Positions 36,501 through 47,935 of a stretch of DNA of 64,000 nucleotides are shown one piece after another. The first letter of the stretch is position 1. Every line of letters starts with the position of its first letter. A program made the translations under genes and the position numbers. This stretch comes from Klebsormidium nitens. Its lineage: Eukaryota; Streptophyta; Klebsormidiophyceae; Klebsormidiales; Klebsormidiaceae. The notes beneath the pieces are model-generated. The model did not search any database. It had not been told where the DNA came from and saw nothing but the letters and a program-made list of their open reading frames with translations. The stretch spans positions 62,001 through 126,000 of the forward strand of contig DF237039.1 in assembly GCA_000708835.1 (NCBI GenBank), given 5' to 3'.

Positions 36501-39500
36501 GCAGGCACATGCAAGTTTTGGGAAGGGTTCGATAGATCGACCGCACTGTGGTTGCACCCCATTGGTCGAAGACCCACCAAGACGTGCCCAAACTTGTCTG
36601 CAGACAAAATATCCTGATTGGTTGACGTTTCAGACTCGTTGAATAATGTTTCAACTCGGTTAACCTGGGCCTGCTTTGCCGCTGCAGCCGGAGGACTGGG
36701 TTGACGAGGAGTGGATCGACGATCCGGAGGATACGAAGCCCGAGGTGAGGACCAACCATACTCTCGAGGGTTTGCAATTCGTGCTGTTATCTGTGTCGCT
36801 CCTTTCCCCAGTCTGTTGTGGGGCTCCATGTGGTTCCGTTCCGCGACGGTCGAGCACAATCTTTGTCTGTAATCTTTTTCGAACACATTCCCGCCTCATT
36901 GAAAGCTTAGCTCGTCAGGAAGGCACTGCTGCGATCTGGATGGCATGTTGCCCTTCAATCCAAAACCTACAAAGGTGAAAACTAGAATTCTGATGAAGCA
37001 CAAGAACATATCCTGAGCGGCTTGGTCTTGTGCAGGGCTATGACGACATCCCGAAGGAGACTGTCGACCCTGATGCGGAGAAGGTGAGCAAGAACTTTCA
37101 TTGGTGATTGCTGTTGGTGTTGGTGATAGGTGAATACACAATGTTTTTGTACTCTGCACTGTGTGCTTCAGCTTCTTTTGACGGTGTTAGGCAAAAGCTG
37201 CCGATTGCAAATTGAAGCTCAGAGCTAAGATCTGTATGTCGTCCGTTGCCGTCGCTTGTCGTTCAGATACTCTTTGCCTTCTCTGAAAAAGCAAGTGCTG
37301 CAGCGGTTCGGCTTGAATCGCTGTTCAAAAGTTGAAAAATGTCCTGATGCGGATCCCAATGTTCCGCAATTGGATCATGCAAATTCTAAACGGTGCTCTG
37401 CAGAATTGACGGAATGTGTCCCTTTCGCTAACAACGCTTTTGACCTCGAGTTGCGGCATCATCATACACAGGAACAGCTACTTGCACCAGCCTAAGCATC
37501 ATGTCAAGTTGAACACATCCTGCTGCAAGTACTCAAAAGAGGCCCGCAACCCCTCGATAAAACTCAAAACTTGAAACTTTGAGTTTCGAAAAGGCCCGCA
37601 AATCCTCGATAACCAAACCTTCGATTCTCGGAGTTATTCCATTTCCGGTTCCGTTCTCATTCCGTTTCCGGTTTGTGCAGCCGGACGTCTGAGATGACGA
37701 GGACGGCGGCGAGTGGGAAACAATTCCAGAAAGCCAGTAGATTCGCTATTCCAATCTTGGTTCTCATTCCGTTTTCCGATTCCGTCTGTGCAGCCAGACG
37801 TCTGAGATGACGAGGACGACGGCTAGTGGGAGGCGCCCATGATCCCCGACCCCGAGTACCAGTGCCCTTGGCAATCCCAGAAAGCTAGTAGATCCGCTAT
37901 TCCAAATCCGATTCTCATTCCGTTTTCCGTTTCCGGTCTGTGCAGCCGGACTGGGACGATGAGGAGGACGGCAGTGGGAGGTGCCCATGATCCCCAAGCG
38001 CGAATACCAGGGCTTTTGACAATCCCGGGAAGCCAGTACATTCCTGGTTCGAATTTTGATTCTCATTCCGTTTTCCGTTTCCGGTCTGTGCAGCCGGAAG
38101 ACTGGGACGACGAGGAGGACGGCGAGTGGGAAGCGCCCATGATTCCCAACCCCGAGTATCAGGGCCCCTGGTCGCCGAAAAAGGTCAAGAACCCCGCCTA
38201 CAAGGGCGTCTGGGCTGCGCCCCTCATCGACAACCCCGGTGGGTGCTACCTTCGTGCTGACGACTCTTTTGCTTCTATCTCTTTGAGCTGGGTTAGGTGG
38301 TTTCAGATTCTATCATGTGGGGGGAGACTGCCAAGACCCACCGAGAATCCATTGAAAACTTCTCTTTGGCACACTCCTGCACACCACTACAAGGGCGTCT
38401 GGCGGCGCCCCTTATTGGACTATCCCAGGGGGTGCCACCTTTTGCTGACTACTCGACTGTTTCGCATGTTGGGTATCACAAGTAGGAGGTGGCAACATCT
38501 TATGGCGACAACGGTGTCTTTTAGAGGAAAGCTGTGGCCGTTTTCTGGGCCGAAAATGCTGGTATACAATGGAGCGTGATTGGAAGGTGCCCTTTTCGTG
38601 GTGGACGAAACCAAGGAGTTGAACTTTCTTCAGAATATGCTTGAACCTGGACTTTCGGACGGTCATTGGGGCTTTCATTTCCACCGTGGCTGTGCACGCC
38701 GTGTCTTTCCGTATCGGGAAGTCTGCTTTTCCATCTCACAAGTCCTGTACATCAGGCCCTGAGAAGTGAGCGCGGCGCGTATGTTTCGGGCCTCCGGGAA
38801 ACTGAACTTATTCTTCTGGTGCTCAGATTTCGAGGACGACAAGGAGGTGTACAAGCTGCCCACCCTCAAGTACGTCGGCTTCGAGTTGTGGCAGGTGAGG
38901 TTCAATTTAAGCCCCAAAACAAGTATCAACTGTTATTTCCCCCGATTTTTTGCTCGAGTTTTGCGCCCAAGCTGGCGCAACTGTGTCTATGCTTCACGAG
39001 GGAGTCGATATTTCCCATATGCCTGACGTCCGCCTTCGAAACTGTGGTTGAGCATTAGCCGTCCGAAGACTTTTTCCTTAGTCATAAGAGAACAACACCG
39101 GCTTCGCTTTGGATTTTGAGAGGCTCGTGACTGGCTTCCAACAACAATCACCCTCCGTGCCAATGACTAATGCAGACCATCAGTTTTGAATCTGAAGCCT
39201 AACCCCGAAGGTCGCGAGTTGTTCGAAACACAAATAACATTGAGCTCTGCTCTGCAAGGTAGTATCCCGTGGCGGATGACGAGTCCGCCCTATCTACAGC
39301 ATACTGGTTGTAAAGCTTACTCCAATCCGAACCTTTGTTTGTGCAGGTCAAGAGCGGGTCGATCTTCGACAACATTCTGGTGACGGACGACGAGGATTAC
39401 GCGCGCAAGTTTGCGGAGAAGACGTGGGGGGCGTCCAAGGACAAGGAAAAGACGGCTTTCGAGAAGATTGAAGAAGAGGAGAAGAAGAAGCAAGAGGTGA

Positions 39501-40723
39501 GGGGCGGATGACTTCCGAACGGAGCGCTCGAACCTGTCCCAAAGTGTTTCCGGTCGACTTTGGTATTGTCGGTGTAGCAGGGCTTGAAGCTGGATTGCAA
39601 AAAGCTCTCCGTTCCGCGAAGGGACCAAGCCGAAGGCTGAAAGTGGGAATGCTTGATGCTGGGCGGTAGCCTTGAATTTTGGATGCATTTGCAATACGCG
39701 CGCAAAGAAAATACATGATTGAGATAGACAGGGGCTGTGGCATTATGAGATGCTTTGCGACGTTCAGCACGGGATCGCACATCCCCTGCGCTTGTTCCGT
39801 TGTCATCTCATTCGGCATGAGCTCAGTGAGAGGACAGGATGGAAAGAAGGTCCTCGGCGCAATCTGTCTTTCCTCAAGCTGCACGCGGCAAGAGCCCTCA
39901 GACCAGGCTCTATTTGAGACATCCCCCAATCCTAGTTACAAAGCCCAGAACTGTGTACTTCGCGCACTTTCAGGAGGAGAGGAAAGCTGCTGAAGAGGCG
40001 GCGCCCCCGGAGGCTGACGAGGCCGAGGAGCCAGAAGATGAAGACGACGAGGAAGATTTCATCGTGAGTTTTCAAGAAGCTTCGTTAACGCTAGTTCCAC
40101 ATCCCGGTAGCCTTTTTCTTTTCCTTGTACCGCAGAGAAGTTTGCGAAGGACACCGCACAGACTGTCTGCTTCTCGTTGTGTTTCGTTCTGGCAACTTGC
40201 TGAAAGCTTTCATCGACGTTCACCATGGATGGGAACGGGAAGAAGTTGTCATTTGTTCTGGGCTTGCCGGTTCCCTTTCAGCGTGTTCTGCTCGGACGAG
40301 CAACGAAGGGGATGTCTTTCATCGTTATTGTCAACCAGCTCTGTAAGTCTATCATAGGAGCGGCTTCACAGCCTTCAGCCAGCACAGAAAATCAGCCTCC
40401 TTCGTATCCTTCATAAACCCCAAAGATTTCAAGAGCAGATTACGATTACTCTTTGATTCCGATCGTCGTCTCTTTAGTACCTAGTGCGGTGTTCAATCGG
40501 CGGTAAAGAGTGCGGAGACGCGTGCTCAGGGGACCATCACATATCGTGCTTCACCAAGCCACGGAGCCCTTTAGTGGCCTGACTTTTTCCCCCAGTACAT
40601 CCTTCTAAGCAGTTTCCTACCCACGTGCCCGGAGTGCTTCTTGGCAAGCCTTCCGAACCAATCGTTCCAATGGTCTGACTGCGTGCGTTTACCATTTTGC
40701 AGGATCTGAAGGACGAGCTCTAG
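33566..40723 (+). CDS. CRT: Calreticulin, ER calcium-binding lectin chaperone (KDEL)
   Basis: Eleven exons: 33566-33659, 34290-34400, 35246-35438, 35841-36099, 36688-36744, 37036-37083, 38094-38238, 38827-38894, 39347-39496, 39974-40063, 40703-40723. They give 1236 nt, 411 residues. The signal peptide is about 1-22 (core [13 protein letters not shown]), cleaved before [11 protein letters not shown]. The globular domain has [33 protein letters not shown] and [18 protein letters not shown]. The P-arm has three A repeats ([43 protein letters not shown]) and three B repeats ([32 protein letters not shown]). [20 protein letters not shown] follows, then a rather short Glu/Lys-rich acidic tail and the ER-retention ending KDEL. 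The tail is encoded by a separate 21-nt last exon (DLKDEL). It folds monoglucosylated glycoproteins and buffers calcium in the ER lumen. Exon 4 ends at an unusual donor (AAG|GTCCGC). Introns 6 and 7 contain dead copies of exon 7. Confidence 0.96.
37640..38093 (+). pseudogene. Three dead copies of calreticulin exon 7 with its acceptor
   Basis: Upstream of the real exon 7 (38094) lie three related acceptor-plus-exon segments starting at 37681, 37794 and 37946. Each is preceded by a copy of the same tract (TTCTCATTCCGTTTTCCG then TCTGTGCAG). The first two read CCGGACGTCTGAGATGACGA and CCAGACGTCTGAGATGACGA, so both have an in-frame TGA. The third (CCGGACTGGGACGATGAGGA) has lost three bases at its start and is out of frame after GGCAGTGGGAGG. 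The second and third also continue through GCCCATGATCCCC and a GAGTACCAG/GAATACCAG match to the real exon. They are not used in the predicted protein. Confidence 0.85.
38388..38465 (+). pseudogene. Dead copy of the 3' end of calreticulin exon 7 plus donor, inside intron 7
   Basis: TACAAGGGCGTCTGGCGGCG through TTGGACTATCCC and GGGGGTGCCACCTT matches the real exon end at 38199-38238 and the following intron bases (TACAAGGGCGTCTGGGCTGC, ATCGACAACCCC, GGTGGGTGCTACCTT), 189 bp downstream. The donor GT has become GG, so it cannot work as a normal 5' splice site. Confidence 0.8.
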
Positions 40724-42218
40724 ACTTTGCAAACGCTAATCAAGCTACGGAGCCGCCTATGCAACCGCCTTTGTAGCGGTGCACTTCAGAGTACGTCGTC
40801 GTTGTTGTGAGGTATACGCAACTGTTTATCGAGAGTCTGGGCCACGTACAGCACACGCTGGGGAACGGGTTGCCAACGACCGCAAACTTGGATTACACTA
40901 GGTACATCAACCTTGTTACGGACAGCCAATATCAGAGATGTGATGTTTGTCAACTGCACTGGCAACAGCGTTGAGTGAGCATAAGATGTCTGAAAAGGTC
41001 CATTGCGGATGCACGATCGGGCTATGTCCGAAGATGGTCGTCTCTCGCATGCTCGCCATAGCTAATAGGCCATATGCTTCGTCGCATACATGTGTGAGTG
41101 TTAATGATAGTCCTCCGATCTGCTTTCAACTAGCTGTCGTTGAACTTCCTGCACATGCAGGACTCCGCGTATACCAAGAGTAATTCTTAATGACAGCTTC
41201 CTAGGACCGCCCGCGTCACTGTTAATTGCATGAGCCTACACCGTCAGCCGCATGGGCGGGCCTGTGTTCGATATCCAAAATTAACCTGCCGCGGCCGCGA
41301 CCTAACCACACTCAATTAAACTTCAGCGAACATCAAACTTGTGAACTTCAGTCGGGATGCATCGATCACTGGGCCATCATTGCATGAACGCGTTTGAGGG
41401 CCCTCATTGAGCCCTAAGCTTATATGATGGGAGCATCAAATGCATATACGTTTGCATCGAGCGCAGAGACGTACGTGTCGAATATAAGAACCCGGCACGA
41501 TGTGCAGGCCCGGATTGACAACCTAGACAGGATTATTTGATAGTCTACATTGGATTTTAGATCATTTCATGCACCCTGTTTCCAGAGTTGTTTTCACGGC
41601 CTTATCCCCCGCGGTACTTCTGCACTATAGGGCCAGAAGGTCGCTTTTCAGCCCTTAACCTGAATTGAAGAGCTATTCTCTACAGGGATCGGTTTTGTGT
41701 AAACCCGTTGAGTATACCTCCATGATTACTTTCCATCTTATACTATCTTGTCAAGCTGTCTGATTACATCACCTTGTCCGCGCAGATCATCAGACTCGCG
41801 AATCCTAAACAGTCACAAGAGTTGACAAACGAACACAATGCAAGTGCACTGATATTGCACGCATGTACTTCCGCTCAGTACAGTGTCTGGCTTTGACGGA
41901 GATCATATAGAACCCAAGAATGTATCCATGTACCGTAATGTGTGGCAATGTCTTTCCCGGCGAGCTGGTGCGTCCTTGACGTTACGCGCTCCGTTTGAGG
42001 GACATTATGTGAAGACTGCTCTGAAACCAAGTTACGTATACGTTCAGTTGTCCCGACTCCGAAGCCCCAACCTAAAAAGATGTCTTTGTGATCCTCTTGA
42101 ATCGAGCGAATTTCAAGCGTATATATACCGTGACCTGATGCAGAACATGCAGCTCCAAGCGTGATAATATTCAACGACGACACCATCGTGGCCAAAGCTG
42201 AACCGTCTGTAATAATGC
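40724..42218. other. Convergent intergenic region, calreticulin / DRC9 3' ends
   Basis: No exon, RNA gene or repeat family was recognised in this 1.5-kb stretch. Confidence 0.5.
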
Positions 42219-45200
42219 TCATTTCTTCTTCTTGGGGCTTTTCTTGCCCCCTTTCTTCTTGTCACCCTTTCCTTTCTTCCCCTTCTTCTTCCCCGCTCCT
42301 GCTTGCCGCCGCACCCGATACCCCCGGTAGACCGCCTGAATCTTGATCACGGACCGTGTTCGCTTCTCCAGTTCGCCCAGCTCTTCTAGCGTCATCTCCC
42401 GGTTTGCGCGCGCGTGCCCCTCGCTCTCCAGCTTCTGCGCGGCCGTGTCGCGGTTGTACCTGCACGGACACGTGGCAGGCAGGTCATCATTCCAGTGTCA
42501 GACCGCTCGGCAATCCACAAGAATGTCCTTCCTCTCTCTTTGCGCGGTTACTTTACCGTTCGGCGTCTCGCCTTTCAGCGACCGCCTCTTATTACTGAGA
42601 GCCGATGGGAGTACGCGACCGTCACACGTCATAGTTTTGCGGGTGACTTTCCCTCGCTCCCTTCGTTTGCGACCTTATTAACTTCAAACAGGAGTCGCAT
42701 CTATGATGCAACCTCTGAGCCTTTTCTCATCGGGCTCGAATAAGAAGTCCGGCTACTTTCCTCCCCTCTCTAGTTCTCAATACGGAGACCTTCAGCCTCG
42801 AAATTGAATGCGTCATCAGACATACCCTTTCTGCCAAACAGTCTTTGTCCGGCCAACCTCCTCAAAACACGGGACGACTGCAGACCCTCCTCTAAACTCT
42901 ATCAGAGACTTGCGATGTGTCAGGAAGACTGCACTTCCCCCTGGATTGCCGCAACTCGCTCAGTACACTCTCCGGCGGGCGACTGTCAGCTCAGACCCCG
43001 TCGAATGAAGTTTTTGTTCCGGACGCGTCCGCACACCACTTTCAAGAGGAGCGTTAGAAAACACGTTCCGTCCGGCGACAGTATGACCAAAACTTCTCTT
43101 TCACAGTCGCCCACAAGTTCCACTCTGGTCGACATTCGCGGCGACAAGGAGTCGGTAATTTGTATTTTAAGGTCGCCCAGAATTCAGCTGCCCCCGCCCA
43201 CCTGTCTTCGAGCTCCAGCATGGTGCTCAGGTCCTGCTGCTTGATCTCCTTGAGCACTTCTGTCTCCCGGTCTAGTTTCTGCGTGTCCTGCTCGTGCTTG
43301 CCCGCCCACCGGAGCGCCTCCTCGCGCATCTGTCCCGTGCGCGCGCGCAGGAACGCCGCTGTCTCCTCGTGCGCCTTCTTTTCAATCTGCGGAGGCAGAC
43401 AAGTATCAACGGAGTACTTGAAGGATTACCGCACTCTGCTCTGAGGAAGAACGAGTTCCTTGTCTGACGTTGAATTAATCTCTTCCAGTGTTGTTCTTTG
43501 ACAGTTGGCAGTCCTAGAGTTGACCTGGATCTGGTTTCTCTAACAAAGGGATGTTTGGAGCGGCTGTTCTAGAGTTTGTGCTTTTCATACGCTGGTAGAT
43601 GCAGCACGGATTAGTAGTCAATATTTCAAGCCTACCCATCGGTTCTACTGCTAGCAAAACAGCCCAGCGTGCTAAAACGTAATCAGTTCGAGCACATCGA
43701 GTAGACCATCCGGAAACGCGTTTTGGGCATCCTGAACTGCAGATGCATTCATCGATTTACGAGCCGCTTACCTCGATGAAGGCTTTTAACTTCGCCACGT
43801 CATCCTCCAGCTGTCCCAGCCGCTCCGAGCGCACGCGCGCGGTGCAGTCCGCGCTCGCGGACGCTTCTTTCACTAGGTACCTGAAGACAGGATTTTGGGG
43901 GTTGGGATTTGGCTCTCAAGCTGCTGCGGCTGCTCTGCCGCTCATTCGTTCCCCATTTCCGGATCCTGATGCGGTCGAATACGCTATCGACCAAGTCGTA
44001 TGATGGAAGTGCTAGCAACGGACGTATGCAGATTCTGATTGACGTGACATGGGCATCTAGCCGAAAAGGCGACATCTGCCGATGCAATGGAGTGATAAGG
44101 AAAGCGTACTTGACGTTTTGAGAAGCTGTGCAGATGCACTTTACCGCGAAACAAGTCTGTATAGCTCCACTCGGGACTCAAAACACGACAATCATGATGA
44201 CAGTATGTCTCGAGAGCCAATCATAGCAGCTTCACGAGGACAAACAATCGGAAATTTCTTTCACATCGACTCTGCTCTGGTTATGTTCTTGATCAATCCA
44301 AGCTTGATTTTTCTTCTCACGATGGTGCGTTTAGAAACGTCACTGAACCGACTCACCCACTGTGAAAGCAGACTCTCAACGATATGAGGGCCATACCTTA
44401 TTAAAGTTCAACGATACGAGTCTCTAGAAGCAGGATTCCCTAGGATTACCGCGTCTACGCCGCGGTAGTGGTTTGGTTTTTCCCTCCACTTTCCATCTTT
44501 TCGCGTTCAACGCTTCCCAACAATGTCACCAAACCGTCTCACCCATTGTGACCATGTGAACGATGTGAGGCCTGAACGAACATTCCGTCCTTTTTTCTCC
44601 AGAGCTCAATAAGAATGAAGGCTTCAGGCTTACCGCGACTCCGCCCCGGTGGTGGTTTTGATCTCCTTGAGGCTCGCCTTAAGCTCCGCAAGCGCCTCCG
44701 TCCGCTTGGCCACGTCTTCCTCGTGGTGCTTCTTGTCCGCCTTCACCTGCGCGCGCATCGCCTTCACCGCACTGCTCTTGGCCTGCGCGCGCGAAGGTTC
44801 CATAGAAGTCTGTCAGGCGCTCATTCTACGAACGTGTCAAAGTACAAGGTGCGCAAGCATGTGATGCAATCCCCGCGCCTTATTCTACGCGCGCATTCGC
44901 TTTGACGGCACCACTCATGGCGCGCGCGCACACGCTTTGACGGCGCTGCTCCTGGCGCGCAACTGAAATGAGCACGGCTTCTTGAACCTTCTTTTTTGAT
45001 AGGTTCTGACAGCTGCAACCGTTCCTCGAAGTCGCATAGTCTGGCGCCTGTGAAAGAATTCACGTGACCTCCTGATTCGCTGCGCAACCTCTGTCGCCCT
45101 CTTCCTCTCCATCACAAATTGGTTTGAGTCAGACGCAATCCAATGGGGAACATAAAATCTAGAGATTTGTATGTGCTCACGCACAGCTCGACGAACTGCA

Positions 45201-47935
45201 ACTTGACAGAGTCACAATCGTACATGGATTGACTCCACAAGGCCGCAGATCCCACGAACTAGAACCGGAAGATTTTTTCAGACTCCTACCTTCTCCTTGG
45301 CGACCAGCTCTCGAGACTCCCGTTCCGCGCGCTCTTCTTCCGCTAGATAGTCAATGAGCGACGTGAACGTTCCGCTGGCCTCGATCTGCGAACGGAGCGC
45401 GAAAGGTAAGGTTCAGATTCGGGGACTGCTAGTGAGCATACTTTACGAAGTATGTCTGGTTCTGTGGATAGCTACGAACTCTTGCTCTGGGAAAACGTTT
45501 TTCGCTAAAGTGCGTGCACCTCGTGCGGGGGCTAGCAAGCCTTGCACTCCGCGGTCCGGGCAAGGACTCCCCGCGAAGTGCGGGAATACGTGTCTCAACT
45601 TCTTGTATAGGAAATGAGAAACACGAGGTGCGAACATTTGAGAAAGGCGAAACAACCGGTTATTTTTAGAACGTCAACAACCGTTTTCGCACCTCGTGCG
45701 CTGCTTGGCGATCAGCACCTGCAGTTCGCGTTCGATCAAGGACTCCCTGTCGGGAAAGGCAATTCATTCTGTGCGAGAAAGATCAGGGAAGTCGATGCTC
45801 AGGGCAACAAGCAGCGCGCGCGCACCTCTTGCGCGCTCTTGGTGTGCAAGTCCTGCAGTCCGCGGTTCGGGCGAGGACTCCCTGCCGAAAAAAGGAGATA
45901 TAAAACGTGCGAAAAGAGAAGGGCAATTCACGTGACCAGGGCAACAAGCGGGGCGCGCGCACCTCGTGCGCGGTTTTGGCGAGCAGCGCCTGCAGCTTGG
46001 CGCGCTCCGCGTGCACGCGCGCCATGTTGTCCTGCACGTTGGGGCTGTCCTGCAGGTTGCGCTTCAGCCGCTTCGTGCTCTCGCGCAGCGCCTCCTGCAC
46101 CGCGTGCAGCTCGTCCTCGTTCTGCGCGGGAGAAAACACACGCGATCAGAAGTGCGACGTCAGCAACGGAGAAAAGGCGATGTCGGCTCGCGGCGTGCGT
46201 GGAGGGAGTTGGTGCGACGTGAGTTTTGTCTGATTTTAAAGTAACTGGACCTACCCATCGGAGGTCCACGTTCCGTGAGAGCGGTAGTGAGATGTTTATT
46301 GCAGAGTTCCTGCAACAACCAACTATGATTCACATACCAACAAGCACTGCCGTTCAGATGGACCACGAGATGATGAACAGCTATGACGAAGCGTATAATA
46401 AAGATTGAACCTCAGTAAACTTCGGATGATCGTTGGTGTTGAATAGTAGGGGCCAACGTTTCTCACGGGCCAATCTTGCTGCGCTTTCAGGGTTATAAGG
46501 ACATGCGGGGCCGGACCTCCAAACGAAAGAGTCAACTCTGGACACAAGCATTGCAGTCCCGGAGACCACGTCTCATGGGGCTAGTCCGTCTGGATCCGGA
46601 CAGAGAACGACGCTTCCTGGGAGAAGAAGGGCGGAGAAAACACTCCACTTAGACAAGCATTGCCAGGTCTACCACCTCTCAAATCTGCCTGCTAAGTCGG
46701 ACGACACTTCTAGTTATTTGCAAACAACTGCGACGGTCAGGAAGTGTCCGAACGTTGAAGCCCACCTCCTTGAGCTTGTTCTTATTGGGCATGGTTCGCA
46801 GCACGGCGCGCGCCGCCACAAGCGCCTCGAAGCGCTGCTCGAGCTCCTTTTGCTCCTCCATTGCGCGCGTGATTTCGCTGCCCTGCGTCCGTGACATCGC
46901 CTCTGCCTACAAGCAAGGGGTAGGCTTTGTATGACCTTGAAAGTAACTGATCAAAGATACGGCTACGTTTCTTCATAAGCACAAGGCTTTGGAACAGGAG
47001 GTAAAATCAAAATATTTCATTCATGATGACCCACTTTATCCCCTGAAAAGGAACCTCGATGGTGGGTGATGGACAGGAGTTGGAGCGGACTGAAAGTTCA
47101 AGCACAATGGGGTCCCACCCTAAACCACTCACTAAGCCCACTGTTACAGTACGAGCTCCTTCTGACTGCCGCACCTTCTTACTTTCAGAGTTGATCTCGG
47201 TTCCAACTAGTTTGATGTAAGCGGTTCTGAAGGCAAGGTAAGTTGAGTCTTGCCAGCAGGACACCGTTGTCATATCTTCCCTGATGCTGTCCTTCCTGGC
47301 CGCCTGTCTTAGCGGCTCACTCAAAACTCATCAATGTGAGGGGTAAGAATTTCTTGGTTTCAGCTGCGAGCTCATTCATAAGCAATTTCCAGCTCCTACC
47401 TGTTGCTGCCCCATCCGCATCTACCTATTGCAACATGCACCTTGATTGAGAATTCTATCCCCAGTGGCTCGGCCAGCTGTCACCTAACATTAGCTTTCCT
47501 TCCCTCATGCACGTCTTTCGTCCTCTCTTCCCTCCTCCTCTCCTGGCTCGCGAGCTTGCCACTTTCCGCACAACACGTGGACATAAACGACAAAGACTTC
47601 ACCTGCACCGATACATCCGTGTTGATCACCGCCAGCAGCGCCAGCCGCTCCAGCGCGCCCTGTATCACACCGCACGCCTGCGCGGCCTCAACCACATCCA
47701 GAATATCCCCTCCGCTCGCCGCCGCTTCCGCAACCAGGTCTTGCAACGTGTCCTCCGGTAAGGGCTCCCGCGCAGCGAGCTTGATCGATCGTCGGGACAT
47801 TTCCGAGAAGGGCGAGAGGGGGCCATCGGAGCCCGGGCTGAGGGGGGGGGACGAGGCCAGATCGGGCGTTGCCCGGGCGTTGTTGGCGGAGGTGTCAAGG
47901 CTCAGGGCCGCAAACGGGGGGGTCAGGGGGCCCAT
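42219..47935 (-). CDS. DRC9: Dynein regulatory complex subunit 9 (IQCG), axonemal
   Basis: Eight exons in transcript order: 47935-47603, 46906-46766, 46121-45963, 45385-45290, 44782-44634, 43880-43772, 43386-43202, 42459-42219. They give 1413 nt, 470 residues, close to known DRC9/IQCG lengths. The protein is nearly all coiled coil after a Ser/Pro-rich N terminus. Diagnostic parts are GALERLALLAVINTDVS, the core ALRWAGKHEQDTQKLDRETE with VLKEIKQQDLSTMLELEDRY, and an IQ motif (VIKIQAVYRGYRVRR, about residues 429-443) that should bind calmodulin, followed by a Lys-rich tail ending in KSPKKKK. DRC9 is part of the nexin-dynein regulatory complex linking outer doublets in motile flagella, so its presence implies flagellated cells in the life cycle. 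Phase joins exon 3 directly to exon 4; splice-junction copies lying between them are read as dead duplicates. The N-terminal exon is the least conserved part. Confidence 0.88.
44337..44660 (-). repeat. Duplicate of the DRC9 exon 5 end plus donor
   Basis: Two units about 183 bp apart are alignable on the plus strand: one with ACTCACCCACTGTGAAAGC, then GATATGAGGGCC and AGGATTACCGCGTCTACGCC; the other with TCTCACCCATTGTGACC, then GATGTGAGGCC and AGGCTTACCGCGACTCCGCC. The second contains the real donor of the 44782-44634 exon (CG|GTAAGC on the minus strand); the first has CG|GTAATC at about 44459. Confidence 0.75.
44885..44965 (-). repeat. Two dead copies of the DRC9 exon 5 acceptor side
   Basis: On the minus strand GAGTGGTGCCGTCAAAGCGA and GAGCAGCGCCGTCAAAGCGT follow GCGCGCCAT/GCGCGCCAG. 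They match the real exon start at 44782 (GCGCAG|GCCAAGAGCAGTGC then GGTGAAGGCGATGCGCGCG). One copy still translates as RARSSAVKACARA beside the real AKSSAVKAMRAQ. Confidence 0.7.
45505..45965 (-). repeat. Three dead copies of the DRC9 exon 3 end plus donor
   Basis: The real exon end at 45963 (CTGCTCGCCAAAACCGCGCACGAG|GTGCGC, shortened here by context) is followed by related junctions at about 45826 (CGCAAGAG|GTGCGCG), 45693 (CGCACGAG|GTGCGAA) and 45520 (CGCACGAG|GTGCACG). Spacings are 137, 133 and 173 bp. The 45693 copy still reads ERELQVLIAKQRTR in one frame beside the real ERAKLQALLAKTAHE. All three also share the upstream block GGAGTCC and the CTGCAGG core or its decay. Confidence 0.75.

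Noticed and set aside
39348-39929. 193-residue minus-strand open frame over calreticulin exon 9
   Set aside because: Overlaps a verified exon and has no resemblance to a protein family.
45693-45746. Possible extra DRC9 exon (54 nt) between exons 3 and 4
   Set aside because: In the frame forced by splicing phase it reads an unnatural peptide; the good coiled-coil reading is out of phase. It is one of three decayed copies of exon 3.
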